Under the pieces are notes generated by a model, which saw only the letters and a list, made by a program, of their open reading frames with translations, made no database searches and was not told the origin of the DNA. Made by a program: the position numbers and the translations under genes. This document shows, in pieces, positions 36,184 to 45,454 of a stretch of DNA of 64,000 bases. Source of the DNA: Silanimonas sp. GTDB taxonomy: Bacteria; Pseudomonadota; Gammaproteobacteria; Xanthomonadales; Xanthomonadaceae. The DNA is taken from contig NZ_JAPZQK010000006.1 in the NCBI RefSeq assembly GCF_027530345.1, positions 248,001-312,000 on the forward strand. Reading direction: 5' to 3'. Each line of letters opens with the position of its first letter. Position 1 is the first letter of the stretch.

Positions 36184-37653
36184 TTAGAGGAGCGGGGCGA
36201 GCAGTCGCGCGGCGCTGTCGGTGTAGGCCTGCAGGCCGGACGGTTGCCAGCCGCGCGGCACTTCCTTCGATTGCTCGAGGTCTTCCGAGATCCGCGCGGC
36301 CAACCGCGCCGCGACGCGGGCGTCGCGGGCCAGCACCGACAGCTCGAAATTCAGCCAGAAGCTGCGCGGGTCGACGTTGGCACTGCCGATCAGGGCGATC
36401 TCGTCGTCCACCAGCAAGGCCTTGCCGTGCAGCATTCGCGGCTGGAATTCGAACACGCGCACGCCGGCGTCGAGCAGCTCGGGGTAGAAGCTGCGCGCCG
36501 CGGCCCGCACCAGGCGGTTGTCGTTGCGGCGCGGCACCAGCAGGCGAACGTCGAGGCCGCTGAGTGCGGCGGACGTCAGCGCCAGCAGCACGGCGGCATC
36601 CGGAACGAAGTAGGGCGTCATCAGCCAGACGCGGCGTTTGGCGTTGTGCAGGGCTTCGACATGAACGCGGTGGATCGGGGCCAGCGGGTTGTCGGGCCCG
36701 GAGGGCACGAGCTGGCAGCGCACGTCGCCGATCGGCAAAGGCGGCCAGTGCATGGCTTCGCTGAACGTGCGGCCGGTGGCGTAGTGCCAGTCCTCCGCGA
36801 AGGCCAGCTGCAGAGCGCGCACCACTTCGCCCTCCATCCGCAGGTGCAGGTCGTGGAAGGCGGCCGCCGAAGCCCGCTCGCTCTGGGTGTCGCTGATGTT
36901 CACGCCACCGGTGAAGCCGGTACGGCCGTCGATGACGGCGATCTTGCGGTGCGTGCGCAGGTTCAGCGTGGGGCGCCACAGCACGTGGCCAAGCTTCAGC
37001 GGGTGGAACCACGCCACCTCGGCACCGGCCTCGCGCAGCGGCTGCAGGAAGCGCGGTGAACACTTCCGTGAGCCGAGGCCGTCGATGAGCAGGCGCACCT
37101 GCACGCCGGCGCGGGCCCGTTCCGCCAACAGATCGCGAAGGCGGGTGCCGACGCTGTCCGGCTCGTAGATGTAGTACTCGAGGTGGACCGACTCTCGGGC
37201 CGCCAGGATCGCCTCGAACAGCGCATCGAAGGTGCGTTCGCCCCCGGTCAGCAGGTCGATGGACGTGGCGCGGGTGGGCGCGTGGCCGGTGGCCGCCTCG
37301 ATCAGCCGTTCCTGGCCTTCCTCGGAGGGGTCGCCGCAGGGCGGCAGGCGCGCTGCCGCGAGTGCCAGCCGAGCGCGAAGGCGCTTCAGCTTGCGCCGGT
37401 GGATGCGCTGCGGGCCCAGCCACCAGTAAACGGCCCAGCCGAGGACCGGCAGCCAAGCCAGGGCCAGCAGCCAAGCGAGCGTGGCCACCGGCTCGCGACG
37501 CTGGCGGATGATCCAGGCGGCGAGCACCAGCACGTAGCCCAGCCAAGCCAGGCCCAGCCACGGCGACGTCAACCAGCCTTCGAGGGTGCCCACGGTTCGG
37601 ATGAGGCCCGCCAGTGCGGCATCGATGGCGGGGGGCAAGGCGAGCGCGTCCAT
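36184..37653 (-). CDS. cls: Cardiolipin synthase (phospholipase D family)
   Basis: This 489-residue membrane enzyme condenses phosphatidylglycerol to cardiolipin. Two N-terminal TM segments (about 32-50 and 58-79) are followed by two phospholipase-D catalytic motifs: His235-Lys237-Asp242 in HRKIAVID and His409-Lys411-Asp416 in HGKALLVDD, both complete. Length and layout fit ClsA/ClsB-type enzymes. The ATG at 37653 places the first TM correctly. It is divergent from the flagellar gene fliE, and the sigma-54 promoter for fliE lies in the gap. Confidence 0.94.
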   Translation of the reverse strand: MDALALPPAIDAALAGLIRTVGTLEGWLTSPWLGLAWLGYVLVLAAWIIRQRREPVATLAWLLALAWLPVLGWAVYWWLGPQRIHRRKLKRLRARLALAAARLPPCGDPSEEGQERLIEAATGHAPTRATSIDLLTGGERTFDALFEAILAARESVHLEYYIYEPDSVGTRLRDLLAERARAGVQVRLLIDGLGSRKCSPRFLQPLREAGAEVAWFHPLKLGHVLWRPTLNLRTHRKIAVIDGRTGFTGGVNISDTQSERASAAAFHDLHLRMEGEVVRALQLAFAEDWHYATGRTFSEAMHWPPLPIGDVRCQLVPSGPDNPLAPIHRVHVEALHNAKRRVWLMTPYFVPDAAVLLALTSAALSGLDVRLLVPRRNDNRLVRAAARSFYPELLDAGVRVFEFQPRMLHGKALLVDDEIALIGSANVDPRSFWLNFELSVLARDARVAARLAARISEDLEQSKEVPRGWQPSGLQAYTDSAARLLAPLL

Positions 37654-37705
37654 GGGCGCATGGTCGCATGCGGCGGAAACCCGCCGGCGCGGCGGCGGCG
37701 AAGCA

Positions 37706-37721
37706 TGGCACGCGGCTTGCA
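37706..37721 (+). promoter_or_regulatory. Sigma-54 (RpoN) promoter of the fliE operon
   Basis: TGGCAC, spacer GCGGC, TTGCA: a full match to the -24/-12 consensus TGGCAC-N5-TTGC, 44 bases before the fliE ATG. Flagellar basal-body operons are commonly RpoN-dependent, usually with activator FleQ. Confidence 0.85.
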
Positions 37722-37764
37722 CCCTTCCCGGCACCTGACCGTCCGTGGCCCGACGCCCGCTCCC

Positions 37765-38148
37765 ATGTCCGACGCCATCTCCTCCGTCCTGAGCCAGATC
37801 CGCAGCTACCAGAGCCAGGTGGGCCAAGCCCTGCCGGGCGGCGGCCCCGGCGCGGCCGGTGGCGTGGGTGGCCTGGGTGGAACCAACGCGCCTGCTGGCG
37901 TCGGCGGAGCCGCCGGGGTTGGCGCGCCGAGCTTCGGCGACGCCCTCGGCAACGCCCTGAAGAAAGTGAACAGCCTGCAGGCCGAAACCCGTGACCTGCA
38001 GGCCGCCTTCGAGCGCGGCGATCCGAAAGCCGACCTCGCCCGCGTGATGGTGGCCGCCCAGGCCTCGAGCGTCGCCTTCCGGGCCACGGTCGAGGTGCGA
38101 AACCGCTTGGTGCAGGCCTACCAGGACGTCATGAACATGCCGCTGTAA
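37765..38148 (+). CDS. fliE: Flagellar hook-basal body protein FliE
   Basis: FliE joins the MS ring to the proximal rod. The 127-residue protein has the conserved C-terminal part (VNSLQAETRDLQAAFERGDPKADLARVMVAAQASSVAFRATVEVRNRLVQAYQDVMNMPL region). The middle (about 25-55) is unusually Gly-rich and looks like an expanded linker. The ATG at 37765 lies just downstream of the sigma-54 promoter, which rules out earlier in-frame starts. First gene of fliEFGHIJK. Confidence 0.95.
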   Translation: MSDAISSVLSQIRSYQSQVGQALPGGGPGAAGGVGGLGGTNAPAGVGGAAGVGAPSFGDALGNALKKVNSLQAETRDLQAAFERGDPKADLARVMVAAQASSVAFRATVEVRNRLVQAYQDVMNMPL

Positions 38149-38164
38149 GGCACGGACCGAACCC

Positions 38165-39934
38165 ATGAATGCCGTTGTCGTCCCGCAATCCCCACCGTCC
38201 TCGCCCGGCCTGATCGCACAGATCGGCCAGGCCGGCCTGATGCGCCAGCTGTGGACGATGGGCCTGCTCACGCTGGCGATCGCCGGTGGGCTGTGGGCGT
38301 TCTTCTGGTTGCAGAAGCCGGCGCTCGTCACCGTGCAAAGCGGCATCGACGCCGCGACCGCCGCCGAGTTCGCCGATGCGCTGCGCGGCGCGCAGATCCC
38401 CGTCGAGATCAATGCCGCCACCGGCGACGTGCAGGTGCCGGGTGAGCGCCTGCAGGAGGCGCGCATGGCGCTGGCCACCGCCGGCCTGAGCGGCAGTGAC
38501 GGCCCCGGCATGGCCCTGATCGAGCGCGACCCCGGCTTCGGCGTGAGCCAGTTCGTCGAGACCGCCCGCTACCAGCGCGCGCTCGAAAGCGAGCTCGCCA
38601 AGACCATCAAGCAGCTGCGGCCGATCCGCGAGGCGCGCGTGCACCTCGCCCTGCCGCGTCCTTCGGCGTTCACGCGCCAGCAGCAGCCGGCGGCCGCCTC
38701 AGTGGTGATCGGCCTGCTGCCGGGCCGCTTCATGAAGCCCGACGAAGTGCAGGCCATCCAGCACCTCGTCGCCAACGGCATCCCGAACCTCACGCCGGAT
38801 CGCGTCACTGTCGTCGATGAATCCGGCCGCCTGCTCACGCGCGACGCGCCGGACTCCGCGAACGCGATCAGCGCCGAACAGTTCGCCCTGACGCGCGAGA
38901 AAGAATCCTCGCTGGCGGCGAAAGTCGCCGGCCTGATCGAACCCCTGGTCGGCGTGGGCCGCGTCCGCAGCGAAGTCGCGATCGACATGGACTTCGCCAC
39001 CGTCGAGGAAGCGCGCGAGATCTACACGCCGGAATCCGGCCAGCTGCGCAGCGAGCAGGTGAGCGAAGAGCGCCGTGCCGAGGCCGCCGACCGCGGCGTG
39101 CCGGGCGCCACCAGCAACACGCCGCCCGGCCCGGACGCAGCGGCACCCGCCGACCCCGCCGCCGATCCCGCGGCCGGTGCGGCCGATGCCACCGCCGCGG
39201 CGGACAATGCCGCGCCGGTCGATGGCGGCGCGAGCGAGGCGGCGAGCAGCCGCACGCGCAACTTCGAACTCGACCGAACCCTCACCCACACCCGCCAGCC
39301 GGTGGGCCGCGTGAAGCGCATCACCGTCGCCGTCGTGCTCGACAACGTGCCGAACGTGCCCGCGCCCTTGGCCGAAGGCGAAGAAGCGCCCGAGGGCGAG
39401 CCCGCGCCGTTCCGTGCGCTCAGCGCCGATGAGATCGGCCGCATCGAGGCGCTGGTGAAACAGGCCGTTGGCTTCAACGAGCAGCGCGGCGACGTCGTCA
39501 CCGTGGTGAACGCGCCCTTCATCGCGCCGGAACCGCTGGAAGAGATCGCTGCGCCGATCTGGGAGAACCCGCTCGTCTGGCAGATCGGCCGAATCGCCAT
39601 CGGCGCGCTGCTGGTGCTGCTGCTGATCTTCCTCGTGATCCGCCCGGCCATGAAGCAGCTGCTGGCCGTTCCCGTCCGTAACGCCGACGAGAACAGCCCG
39701 GCGTATGCTGCCGATGGCACCCCGCTGCTGCCCGGCAGCGCCGGTGCCGCGGGGCAGGCCGCGCTGCCGCCGGGGGCTCCCGGCACGGCGCTCGCGCTGC
39801 CCGGGCAGGCCGGCGCCGGATTCGCGCCGCCGACCAGCATCGAAGGCAAGATCGAGTACGCGCGCAATGCCGTCAAAGAGGATCCGCGCCGCGTCGCCCA
39901 GGTCGTGAAGGAATGGATGGCGAACGATGCCTGA
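38165..39934 (+). CDS. fliF: Flagellar MS-ring protein FliF
   Basis: FliF forms the inner-membrane MS ring on which the motor is built. The 589 residues contain TM1 (about 30-50), ring-building motifs (LERDPGFGVSQFVETARYQRALESELAKTI; VRSEVAIDMDF), a low-complexity Ala/Pro/Asp-rich stretch (about 305-360), TM2 (about 470-495) and a C-terminal FliG-binding tail (SIEGKIEYARNAVKEDPRRVAQVVKEWM). The stop overlaps the fliG start by eight bases. Confidence 0.97.
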   Translation: MNAVVVPQSPPSSPGLIAQIGQAGLMRQLWTMGLLTLAIAGGLWAFFWLQKPALVTVQSGIDAATAAEFADALRGAQIPVEINAATGDVQVPGERLQEARMALATAGLSGSDGPGMALIERDPGFGVSQFVETARYQRALESELAKTIKQLRPIREARVHLALPRPSAFTRQQQPAAASVVIGLLPGRFMKPDEVQAIQHLVANGIPNLTPDRVTVVDESGRLLTRDAPDSANAISAEQFALTREKESSLAAKVAGLIEPLVGVGRVRSEVAIDMDFATVEEAREIYTPESGQLRSEQVSEERRAEAADRGVPGATSNTPPGPDAAAPADPAADPAAGAADATAAADNAAPVDGGASEAASSRTRNFELDRTLTHTRQPVGRVKRITVAVVLDNVPNVPAPLAEGEEAPEGEPAPFRALSADEIGRIEALVKQAVGFNEQRGDVVTVVNAPFIAPEPLEEIAAPIWENPLVWQIGRIAIGALLVLLLIFLVIRPAMKQLLAVPVRNADENSPAYAADGTPLLPGSAGAAGQAALPPGAPGTALALPGQAGAGFAPPTSIEGKIEYARNAVKEDPRRVAQVVKEWMANDA

Positions 39935-40934
39935 CAAGAAGAGCGAATTCAGCGGCGTCGAGAAGGCCGCGATCCTGATGCTTTCGCTCGGCGAGGTCGA
40001 AGCCGCCGAGGTGCTCAAGCACATGTCGGCGAAGGAAGTGCAGAAGGTCGGCCAGGCCATGGCCGGCGTCGGTGCCGTCTCGCGCGAGCAGATCGAGGCC
40101 GTGGTCGGCGAGTTCGCCACTGCGCTCGACAAGCAGACGTCGGTCGGCGTCGGTGCCGATGACTACGTGCGCAAGGTGTTGGTGCAGGCCCTCGGCGAGG
40201 ACAAGGCCGGCAGCGTCATCGACCGCATCCTGCTCGGGCGCAACAGCTCGGGCATGGAGATGTTGAAGTGGATGGACCCGCGCGCGATCGCCGACCTGAT
40301 CCGCAACGAGCATCCGCAGATCATGGCCATCGTGATGTCGCATCTCGAGCCCGACCAGGCCGCCGAGACGCTGCGGAACTTCCCCGAGCGCGTGCGCGCC
40401 GACGTGGTGCTGCGCGTGGCCACGCTCGACAATGTGCCGCCGGTGGCGTTGAACGAACTGAACGAGGTGATGGAGAAGCAGTTCGCAGGTTCGCAGAACA
40501 GCAAGGCCACCACCATCGGCGGCATCAAGACGGCCGCGAACATCCTCAACTTCGTCGAGACCGGGCAGGACCAGATCATCCTCGGTGCCATCGGCAAGAT
40601 CGACCAGGCGCTGTCGGACCAGATCCAGGACCTGATGTTCGTGTTCGACGACCTCGCCGGCGTCGACGACAAGTCGATGCAGGCCATCCTGCGCGAAGTG
40701 CCCGGCGACCGCCTGCCGCTGGCCTTGCGCGGCGGATCGCCCGAGGTCAAGGAGAAGGTGCTCAAGAACATGTCGCAGCGCGCCGCCGCCATCCTCAAGG
40801 AAGACATGGACGATCGCGGCCCGGTCAAGCTCAGCGATGTCGAGGGCGCGCAGAAGGAAATCCTCGCCATCGTCCGGCGTCTTGCTGACGAAGGCACCAT
40901 CAGCCTCGGCGGCGCCAAAGAGGAGTTCGTGTGA
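39927..40934 (+). CDS. fliG: Flagellar motor switch protein FliG
   Basis: FliG forms the upper switch ring and converts stator movement into torque. The 335 residues match the family, with the N-terminal FliF-binding domain (GVEKAAILMLSLGEVEAAEVLKHM), the middle EHPQIMAIVMSHLEPDQAAE region, and the C-terminal torque helix (about 285-300) with charged residues. It overlaps fliF before it and fliH after it. Confidence 0.98.
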   Translation: MPDKKSEFSGVEKAAILMLSLGEVEAAEVLKHMSAKEVQKVGQAMAGVGAVSREQIEAVVGEFATALDKQTSVGVGADDYVRKVLVQALGEDKAGSVIDRILLGRNSSGMEMLKWMDPRAIADLIRNEHPQIMAIVMSHLEPDQAAETLRNFPERVRADVVLRVATLDNVPPVALNELNEVMEKQFAGSQNSKATTIGGIKTAANILNFVETGQDQIILGAIGKIDQALSDQIQDLMFVFDDLAGVDDKSMQAILREVPGDRLPLALRGGSPEVKEKVLKNMSQRAAAILKEDMDDRGPVKLSDVEGAQKEILAIVRRLADEGTISLGGAKEEFV

Positions 40935-41506
40935 GCGACGCCGCCGCCCTCTGGCGCGTGCCGGCGCTCGACGCGCCGCCGCCGCCCAAGCCGCCTTCGA
41001 TCGACGAGCTGCAGCGCATCGAAGAGTCCGCGCGCAAGGAAGGTTTCGAGGCCGGTCGCCGCGAAGGCATGAAGGCCGGCGAGGCCGAGGTGCGCAAGCT
41101 GGTCGCGCAGATCGAAGGCGTCGTCGAAGCCATGGCACGGCCGCTCGGTCGCCTCGATGACGAGGTGCATGCCGCGCTCGGGCAGATGGCCGTGCGCATC
41201 GCCGGTGCGCTGATCGGCCGCGCCTACGAGGCCGATCCGGAGCTGCTGTCCCAGCTGGTGCGCACCGCCATCGATGCGGTCGGCCCTGGCCAGCGCGACA
41301 TCGAACTGCGCGTGCATCCCGAGGACGCGAAGATGCTGCAGCCCTGGTTGCCGCAGTGGCCGGATGCCCGCGTCATCACCGACCCGCAGCTGGCGCGCGG
41401 CGACGTGCGCATCCACGGCGACGGCGTGCGCATCGACGCGCGCACCGATTCGCGCCTGCAGGCGGCGCTCGCGGCCGTGCTCAATCCGATCGGCAGCGGC
41501 GCATGA
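40931..41506 (+). CDS. fliH: Flagellar assembly protein FliH
   Basis: FliH is the regulator and stator-like partner of the export ATPase FliI. The 191 residues start with a Pro-rich segment and a helix with GxxxG-like spacing (EGFEAGRREGMKAGEAEV, about 37-55), typical of FliH. The start is GTG at 40931 within the fliG stop (GTGTGA). The C-terminal part (about 90-190) resembles V-type ATPase subunit E-like domains. The stop overlaps fliI. Confidence 0.93.
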   Translation: MSDAAALWRVPALDAPPPPKPPSIDELQRIEESARKEGFEAGRREGMKAGEAEVRKLVAQIEGVVEAMARPLGRLDDEVHAALGQMAVRIAGALIGRAYEADPELLSQLVRTAIDAVGPGQRDIELRVHPEDAKMLQPWLPQWPDARVITDPQLARGDVRIHGDGVRIDARTDSRLQAALAAVLNPIGSGA

Positions 41507-42867
41507 GCACCGCCACCGGCCAACTGCTGGCCTCGCGCGACGCTCGGCTCGCGGCGCGTCTGTCCACGCTCGAGCCACAGCTTGATCGCCTCGGCACCGT
41601 GCGCGAAGGCGTGCTGCGTCGCGCCGTCGGGCTCACGTTGGAAGCCGAAGGCTGCGAAGTGCCGCTCGGCTCCGCCGTCCGCATCGAAGCGCAGGGCGGC
41701 CAGTTCGTCGAGGCGGAAGTCGTCGGCTTCGCCGGCGACAAGACCTTCCTGATGCCCACCACCGACCTGCACGGCCTGCTGCCGCGCGCGCGCGTGGTGC
41801 CGGGCTGGGCGCGCGGGCGCGTGGCGGTGGGCGAGGGCCTGCTCGGCCGCGTCATCGACAGCGATGGCCATGCGCTCGACGGCCGGCCGCCGCCGCGCCC
41901 CGACGGCTACACCGGGCTCACCGGCGTGCCGCTGAACCCGCTCGCCCGCGAACCGATCACCCAGGGCCTCGATGTCGGCGTGCGCGCCATCAACGCGATG
42001 CTGCCGATCGGCCGTGGCCAGCGCGTCGGCCTGTTCGCCGGTTCCGGCGTGGGTAAATCGACGCTGCTGGGCATGATGACCAAGTACACCCAGGCCGACG
42101 TCGTCGTGGTCGGGCTGATCGGCGAACGTGGTCGCGAAGTGCGCGATTTCGTCGAAAGCACGCTCGGCCCCGCCGGGTTGAAGCGCGCCGTCGTCGTCGC
42201 CTCGCCCGCCGATCGTCCGCCGCTGGCGCGCATCCATGGCGCGCTGCGCGCCACGGCCATCGCCGAGCACTTCCGCGACCAGGGCTTGAACGTGCTGCTG
42301 CTGATGGATTCGCTGACGCGCTTCGCGCAGGCGCAGCGTGAGATCGGCCTTTCCATCGGCGAGCCGCCCACAACGCGCGGCTACCCGCCGTCGGTGTTCG
42401 CGCGACTGCCTGCGCTCGTGGAGCGCGCCGGCATGGGCCCGGCCGGCCGCGGTTCGATCACCGCGTTCTACACCGTGCTCACCGAAGGCGACGACCAGCA
42501 GGAGCCCATCGCCGACGCGGCGCGCGCGATCCTCGACGGCCACATCGTGCTCGACCGCCGCATCGCCGATTCGGGCCTCTATCCGGCGATCGACATCGAG
42601 CGTTCGGTCTCGCGCGTCGTCACCGAGATCGCCGACCTCGCCACCCGCGAGCGCATTCGCCGCTTGAAGCGGCTGATGGCGGCGTATTCCGCGCAGCGCG
42701 ACCTGATCGCCATCGGCGCCTACCAGCGCGGTGCCGACCCGCTGGTGGACGAAGCCATCGCCCGCTGGCCCGCCATCCAAGCCTTCCTCGGCCAGGACGT
42801 TCACGAGGGCGCCAGTCTAGAATCGAGCAAGGCCGCGCTTGTCCAGTTGCTGGAGGCCAGCCCGTGA
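41503..42867 (+). CDS. fliI: Flagellum-specific export ATPase FliI
   Basis: FliI is the F1-beta-like ATPase of the flagellar type III export apparatus. The 454 residues include Walker A GSGVGKST (Lys185), the GERGREV motif, Walker B LLLMDSLTRFA, and the type III ATPase signature PPSVFARLPALVERAG. The ATG at 41503 overlaps the fliH stop (ATGA). Confidence 0.98.
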   Translation: MSTATGQLLASRDARLAARLSTLEPQLDRLGTVREGVLRRAVGLTLEAEGCEVPLGSAVRIEAQGGQFVEAEVVGFAGDKTFLMPTTDLHGLLPRARVVPGWARGRVAVGEGLLGRVIDSDGHALDGRPPPRPDGYTGLTGVPLNPLAREPITQGLDVGVRAINAMLPIGRGQRVGLFAGSGVGKSTLLGMMTKYTQADVVVVGLIGERGREVRDFVESTLGPAGLKRAVVVASPADRPPLARIHGALRATAIAEHFRDQGLNVLLLMDSLTRFAQAQREIGLSIGEPPTTRGYPPSVFARLPALVERAGMGPAGRGSITAFYTVLTEGDDQQEPIADAARAILDGHIVLDRRIADSGLYPAIDIERSVSRVVTEIADLATRERIRRLKRLMAAYSAQRDLIAIGAYQRGADPLVDEAIARWPAIQAFLGQDVHEGASLESSKAALVQLLEASP

Positions 42868-43310
42868 ATTCCAAGCGCCTCGATCCGCTGATCCGCCGCG
42901 CCGAGAGCCGCGAGGATGCCCTCGCCAAGGAGCTCGCCAAGCGCGTGCAGGCGCATCAGCAGCAGGCGCAGCGCCTCGGCGACCTCGAGCGCTTCCGCGG
43001 CGAGTACGAAGCCCCGCCGGTGCCCGGCACCGCCGTCTCGGCGAGCCAGCTGCTCAACCGGGCGGCCTTCCTCGCCAAGATCGACGACGCCGTGGTGACG
43101 CAGCAGAAACACATCGCCACCAGCGAGGAGTCGCTGGCCATCGAGCGCACGCGCCTGCTGCTCGCCAGCCGCGACAAGCTGGTGCTGGAGAAGCTCGCGG
43201 CGAGCTACCGCAGCGTCGAGCTCAAGGCCGAGGAGCGCCGCGACCAGAGCGTTCTCGACGACCTCGGTGCCCGTGCGCACCGCGAACGCCAGACCAAGGA
43301 CACGCCATGA
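42864..43310 (+). CDS. fliJ: Flagellar export chaperone FliJ
   Basis: FliJ is a small coiled-coil protein sitting in the FliI hexamer. The 148 residues are almost entirely charged helix (heptad-like pattern, many Glu, Arg, Lys and Gln), as expected. The start is GTG at 42864, overlapping the fliI stop. The assignment rests on length, coiled-coil character and position between fliI and fliK. Confidence 0.88.
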   Translation: MNSKRLDPLIRRAESREDALAKELAKRVQAHQQQAQRLGDLERFRGEYEAPPVPGTAVSASQLLNRAAFLAKIDDAVVTQQKHIATSEESLAIERTRLLLASRDKLVLEKLAASYRSVELKAEERRDQSVLDDLGARAHRERQTKDTP

Positions 43311-44551
43311 CGCTGCCCAGCTTCTCCGCCGCGCTCGGTGCGCCTTCGACGACGCCGATGCCCGCCCTTGCCGATGGGCCGCTGCCCGACGGCGCCGGTG
43401 CAACGGCGGATGCCGCGCCGGGCGGCTTCGCCGCCGCGCTGGATGAAGCCGCGGCGAGCCTCGATGCGCTGACCGCCAGCGCGCTCGAGGGCGCGATGCC
43501 CGTCCTGCAGGCGCTGCCTGACGTGCCTGCCCCGACGCTTCCTGCGGCCGCTGCGATCGCGACGGCGCTCCCCACGACATTGGCGACGACACTGTCCACC
43601 CTGGATGCGAGCGCGAGTCCGGCGACGCCGAGCGATGCCGGCTTCGACGCCGCGGCGCCGGCACCTGGTTGGCCGCCGCCGGGCCTGTCGTCACTGTTTC
43701 CCGGCAGCCCCGTGCTCGCTGCCCAAGCGGGCGCGCAGGCCGCGGCATCGACGCTGGCCTCGGCGCGTGGTTTTGCGCTCGGCGCCCTGCTCCCCGAGGC
43801 CGTCGATGCGCGCCTGCCGGACAGCGCCAGCCCTTCGACGGTGACTGCTCTCGCGCTCGACAAAGGCGTGGCGTCGACGATGGCTGCGGCCGCGATCCCC
43901 ATGCCGCTGGCGAACGCCGCGGGCCCCGATGCCTTGGCCGCCGCGCTGGCGCGCCAACCGGCGTCGCTGCGCCTGCCCGTGGCCGACGACAGCGATACCG
44001 CGGCGCTCACCGCACTCACCGAAACGCTGGGCCTCGAGCGGGCGCCGGACGCCGCGCCACTGGCGCCGACCTCGCCCACGCCGGCCCTGCACAAGCTCGA
44101 TCTCGCCGCGGCCTTCCCCGCGCCGGTGCCGCTGCCGTCGCCGCGCTTCGCCGAAGAGGTGGGTGCGCGTCTGCAGTGGATCGCCGAACAGCAGGGCGGC
44201 GAAGCCACGCTGCGCATCAGCCCCGACGGCCTCGGGCCGGTCGAGATCCGCCTGAAGCTCGACGGCGATCGCGTCGAGCTCGGCTTCACCGCCACCCAGC
44301 AGGACACCCGCCAGGCCCTGCAGGACGCGCTGCCGAAACTGCGCGAGATGCTCGCGCAGCAGGGCCTGCAGCTGGGGCACGCCGATGTCGGGCAGAAGCA
44401 TGCACAGTCCTCGAACGAGGACGCGGCGAAGACCGCGAAGGGCTTCGCGGGTGACGACGAGGGTGACGCGATCGTGCTCGCTGGAACCCAGCGCGAGTCG
44501 AACGTGATCGTGGGTCGAGTCGGCCGGGGCGTTCTGGATCTCTACGCCTGA
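43307..44551 (+). CDS. fliK: Flagellar hook-length control protein FliK
   Basis: FliK measures hook length and switches export specificity. The 414 residues have a long, poorly conserved Ala/Pro/Ser-rich N-terminal ruler region and a conserved C-terminal domain (about 275-380) with ATLRISPDGLGPVEIRLKLD and FTATQQDTRQALQDALPKLREML. It starts in an ATGA overlap with fliJ. It is the last flagellar gene before the interruption; fliL, its usual neighbour, appears only 17.2 kb downstream. Confidence 0.93.
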   Translation: MTLPSFSAALGAPSTTPMPALADGPLPDGAGATADAAPGGFAAALDEAAASLDALTASALEGAMPVLQALPDVPAPTLPAAAAIATALPTTLATTLSTLDASASPATPSDAGFDAAAPAPGWPPPGLSSLFPGSPVLAAQAGAQAAASTLASARGFALGALLPEAVDARLPDSASPSTVTALALDKGVASTMAAAAIPMPLANAAGPDALAAALARQPASLRLPVADDSDTAALTALTETLGLERAPDAAPLAPTSPTPALHKLDLAAAFPAPVPLPSPRFAEEVGARLQWIAEQQGGEATLRISPDGLGPVEIRLKLDGDRVELGFTATQQDTRQALQDALPKLREMLAQQGLQLGHADVGQKHAQSSNEDAAKTAKGFAGDDEGDAIVLAGTQRESNVIVGRVGRGVLDLYA

Positions 44552-44576
44552 CCTTGGGGCGGGGGTCATCGAGCCC

Positions 44577-44599
44577 TCTGCCCTTACAATCCGGGCAGA
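44577..44599. terminator. 7-bp hairpin after fliK
   Basis: TCTGCCC, loop TTACAATCC, GGGCAGA, 25 bases past the fliK stop. No T-run follows. The loop contains TACAAT, which could alternatively serve as a -10 box for the deacetylase gene. Confidence 0.4.
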
Positions 44600-44619
44600 A
44601 GCCGTCTTGCGCGAAGCCC

Positions 44620-45438
44620 ATGCACATCCTCACCTACCACGCCGGTCTGATCGACGGCCCGGACTACGCACAGAACGACCACGTCGCGCTGCGTGAGGAC
44701 CTGAAGGTGATCGCGCGTTTGGGCTTGTGCGTCGTGCCGCTGCAAGCGGTCGTTGATGCGCTGCTCGGCCGACGTGCCTGGTCGACGCTGGACGGTGCCG
44801 TGGCGCTCACCTGCGATGACGGCACCGCGTTCGACGCATTGCCCGGTCGCGAGTACGGCGCGCACGGCCCGCAACCGTCGCTGCTGGGCGTGCTGCAGGA
44901 TTGGGTCCGCGAGGACCCCGCCGCGCGTGCCGAAGCCAGCCTCACCAGCTTCCTGATCGCCTCGCCCGCGGCGCGCGCCGCGATGGACCGCCAGTGCCTG
45001 TTCGACCGCAACGACCTCGACAGCGACTGGTGGGCGGCGGCGCAGGGCACCGGCCACATGGTGTTCGGCAACCACAGTTGGGACCACAACCATCCCATCC
45101 TGCCGCTTGAGGAATCACTCCAGCTCGCGCGCGGCGACTTCTTCGCCGTGGACGACGAGCCCAAGGCGGACTACGAGATCGCACAGGCACAGGCGTTCCT
45201 CGCTGAAGTGCTGGGGCAGCGGCCCACCTGCTTCGCCTACCCCTTCGGCCATGTGCCCGAGTTCGTGCGTTCGACCTATCTGCCGCGCCGCGGCCCGGAA
45301 CTGGGCCTTGAAGCGGCGTTCACGACGGAGACCGGCCGAGTGCGCCCCGACAGCGACCGCTGGGCGTTGCCGCGTTCCGTGTGTCGTTGGCACTGGAAGA
45401 GCCCTGCGGAACTCGAGGCCCTGCTGACGGCCGATTGA
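44620..45438 (+). CDS. Polysaccharide deacetylase-like (NodB-homology) protein
   Basis: This 272-residue protein has the carbohydrate esterase 4 fold. The metal and catalytic motifs are TCDDG (Asp66-Asp67) and HSWDHNH (His152, His156 or His158), matching NodB motifs 1 and 2, and FAYPFG matches motif 3. There is no signal peptide, so it is probably cytoplasmic. It may deacetylate an N-acetylated sugar precursor, or be a non-sugar relative. The ATG at 44620 (MHILTYHAG) is the natural start. It is the first gene of the non-flagellar segment between fliK and fliL. Confidence 0.82.
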   Translation: MHILTYHAGLIDGPDYAQNDHVALREDLKVIARLGLCVVPLQAVVDALLGRRAWSTLDGAVALTCDDGTAFDALPGREYGAHGPQPSLLGVLQDWVREDPAARAEASLTSFLIASPAARAAMDRQCLFDRNDLDSDWWAAAQGTGHMVFGNHSWDHNHPILPLEESLQLARGDFFAVDDEPKADYEIAQAQAFLAEVLGQRPTCFAYPFGHVPEFVRSTYLPRRGPELGLEAAFTTETGRVRPDSDRWALPRSVCRWHWKSPAELEALLTAD

Positions 45439-45454
45439 TCGGCCAAGGGCCGAG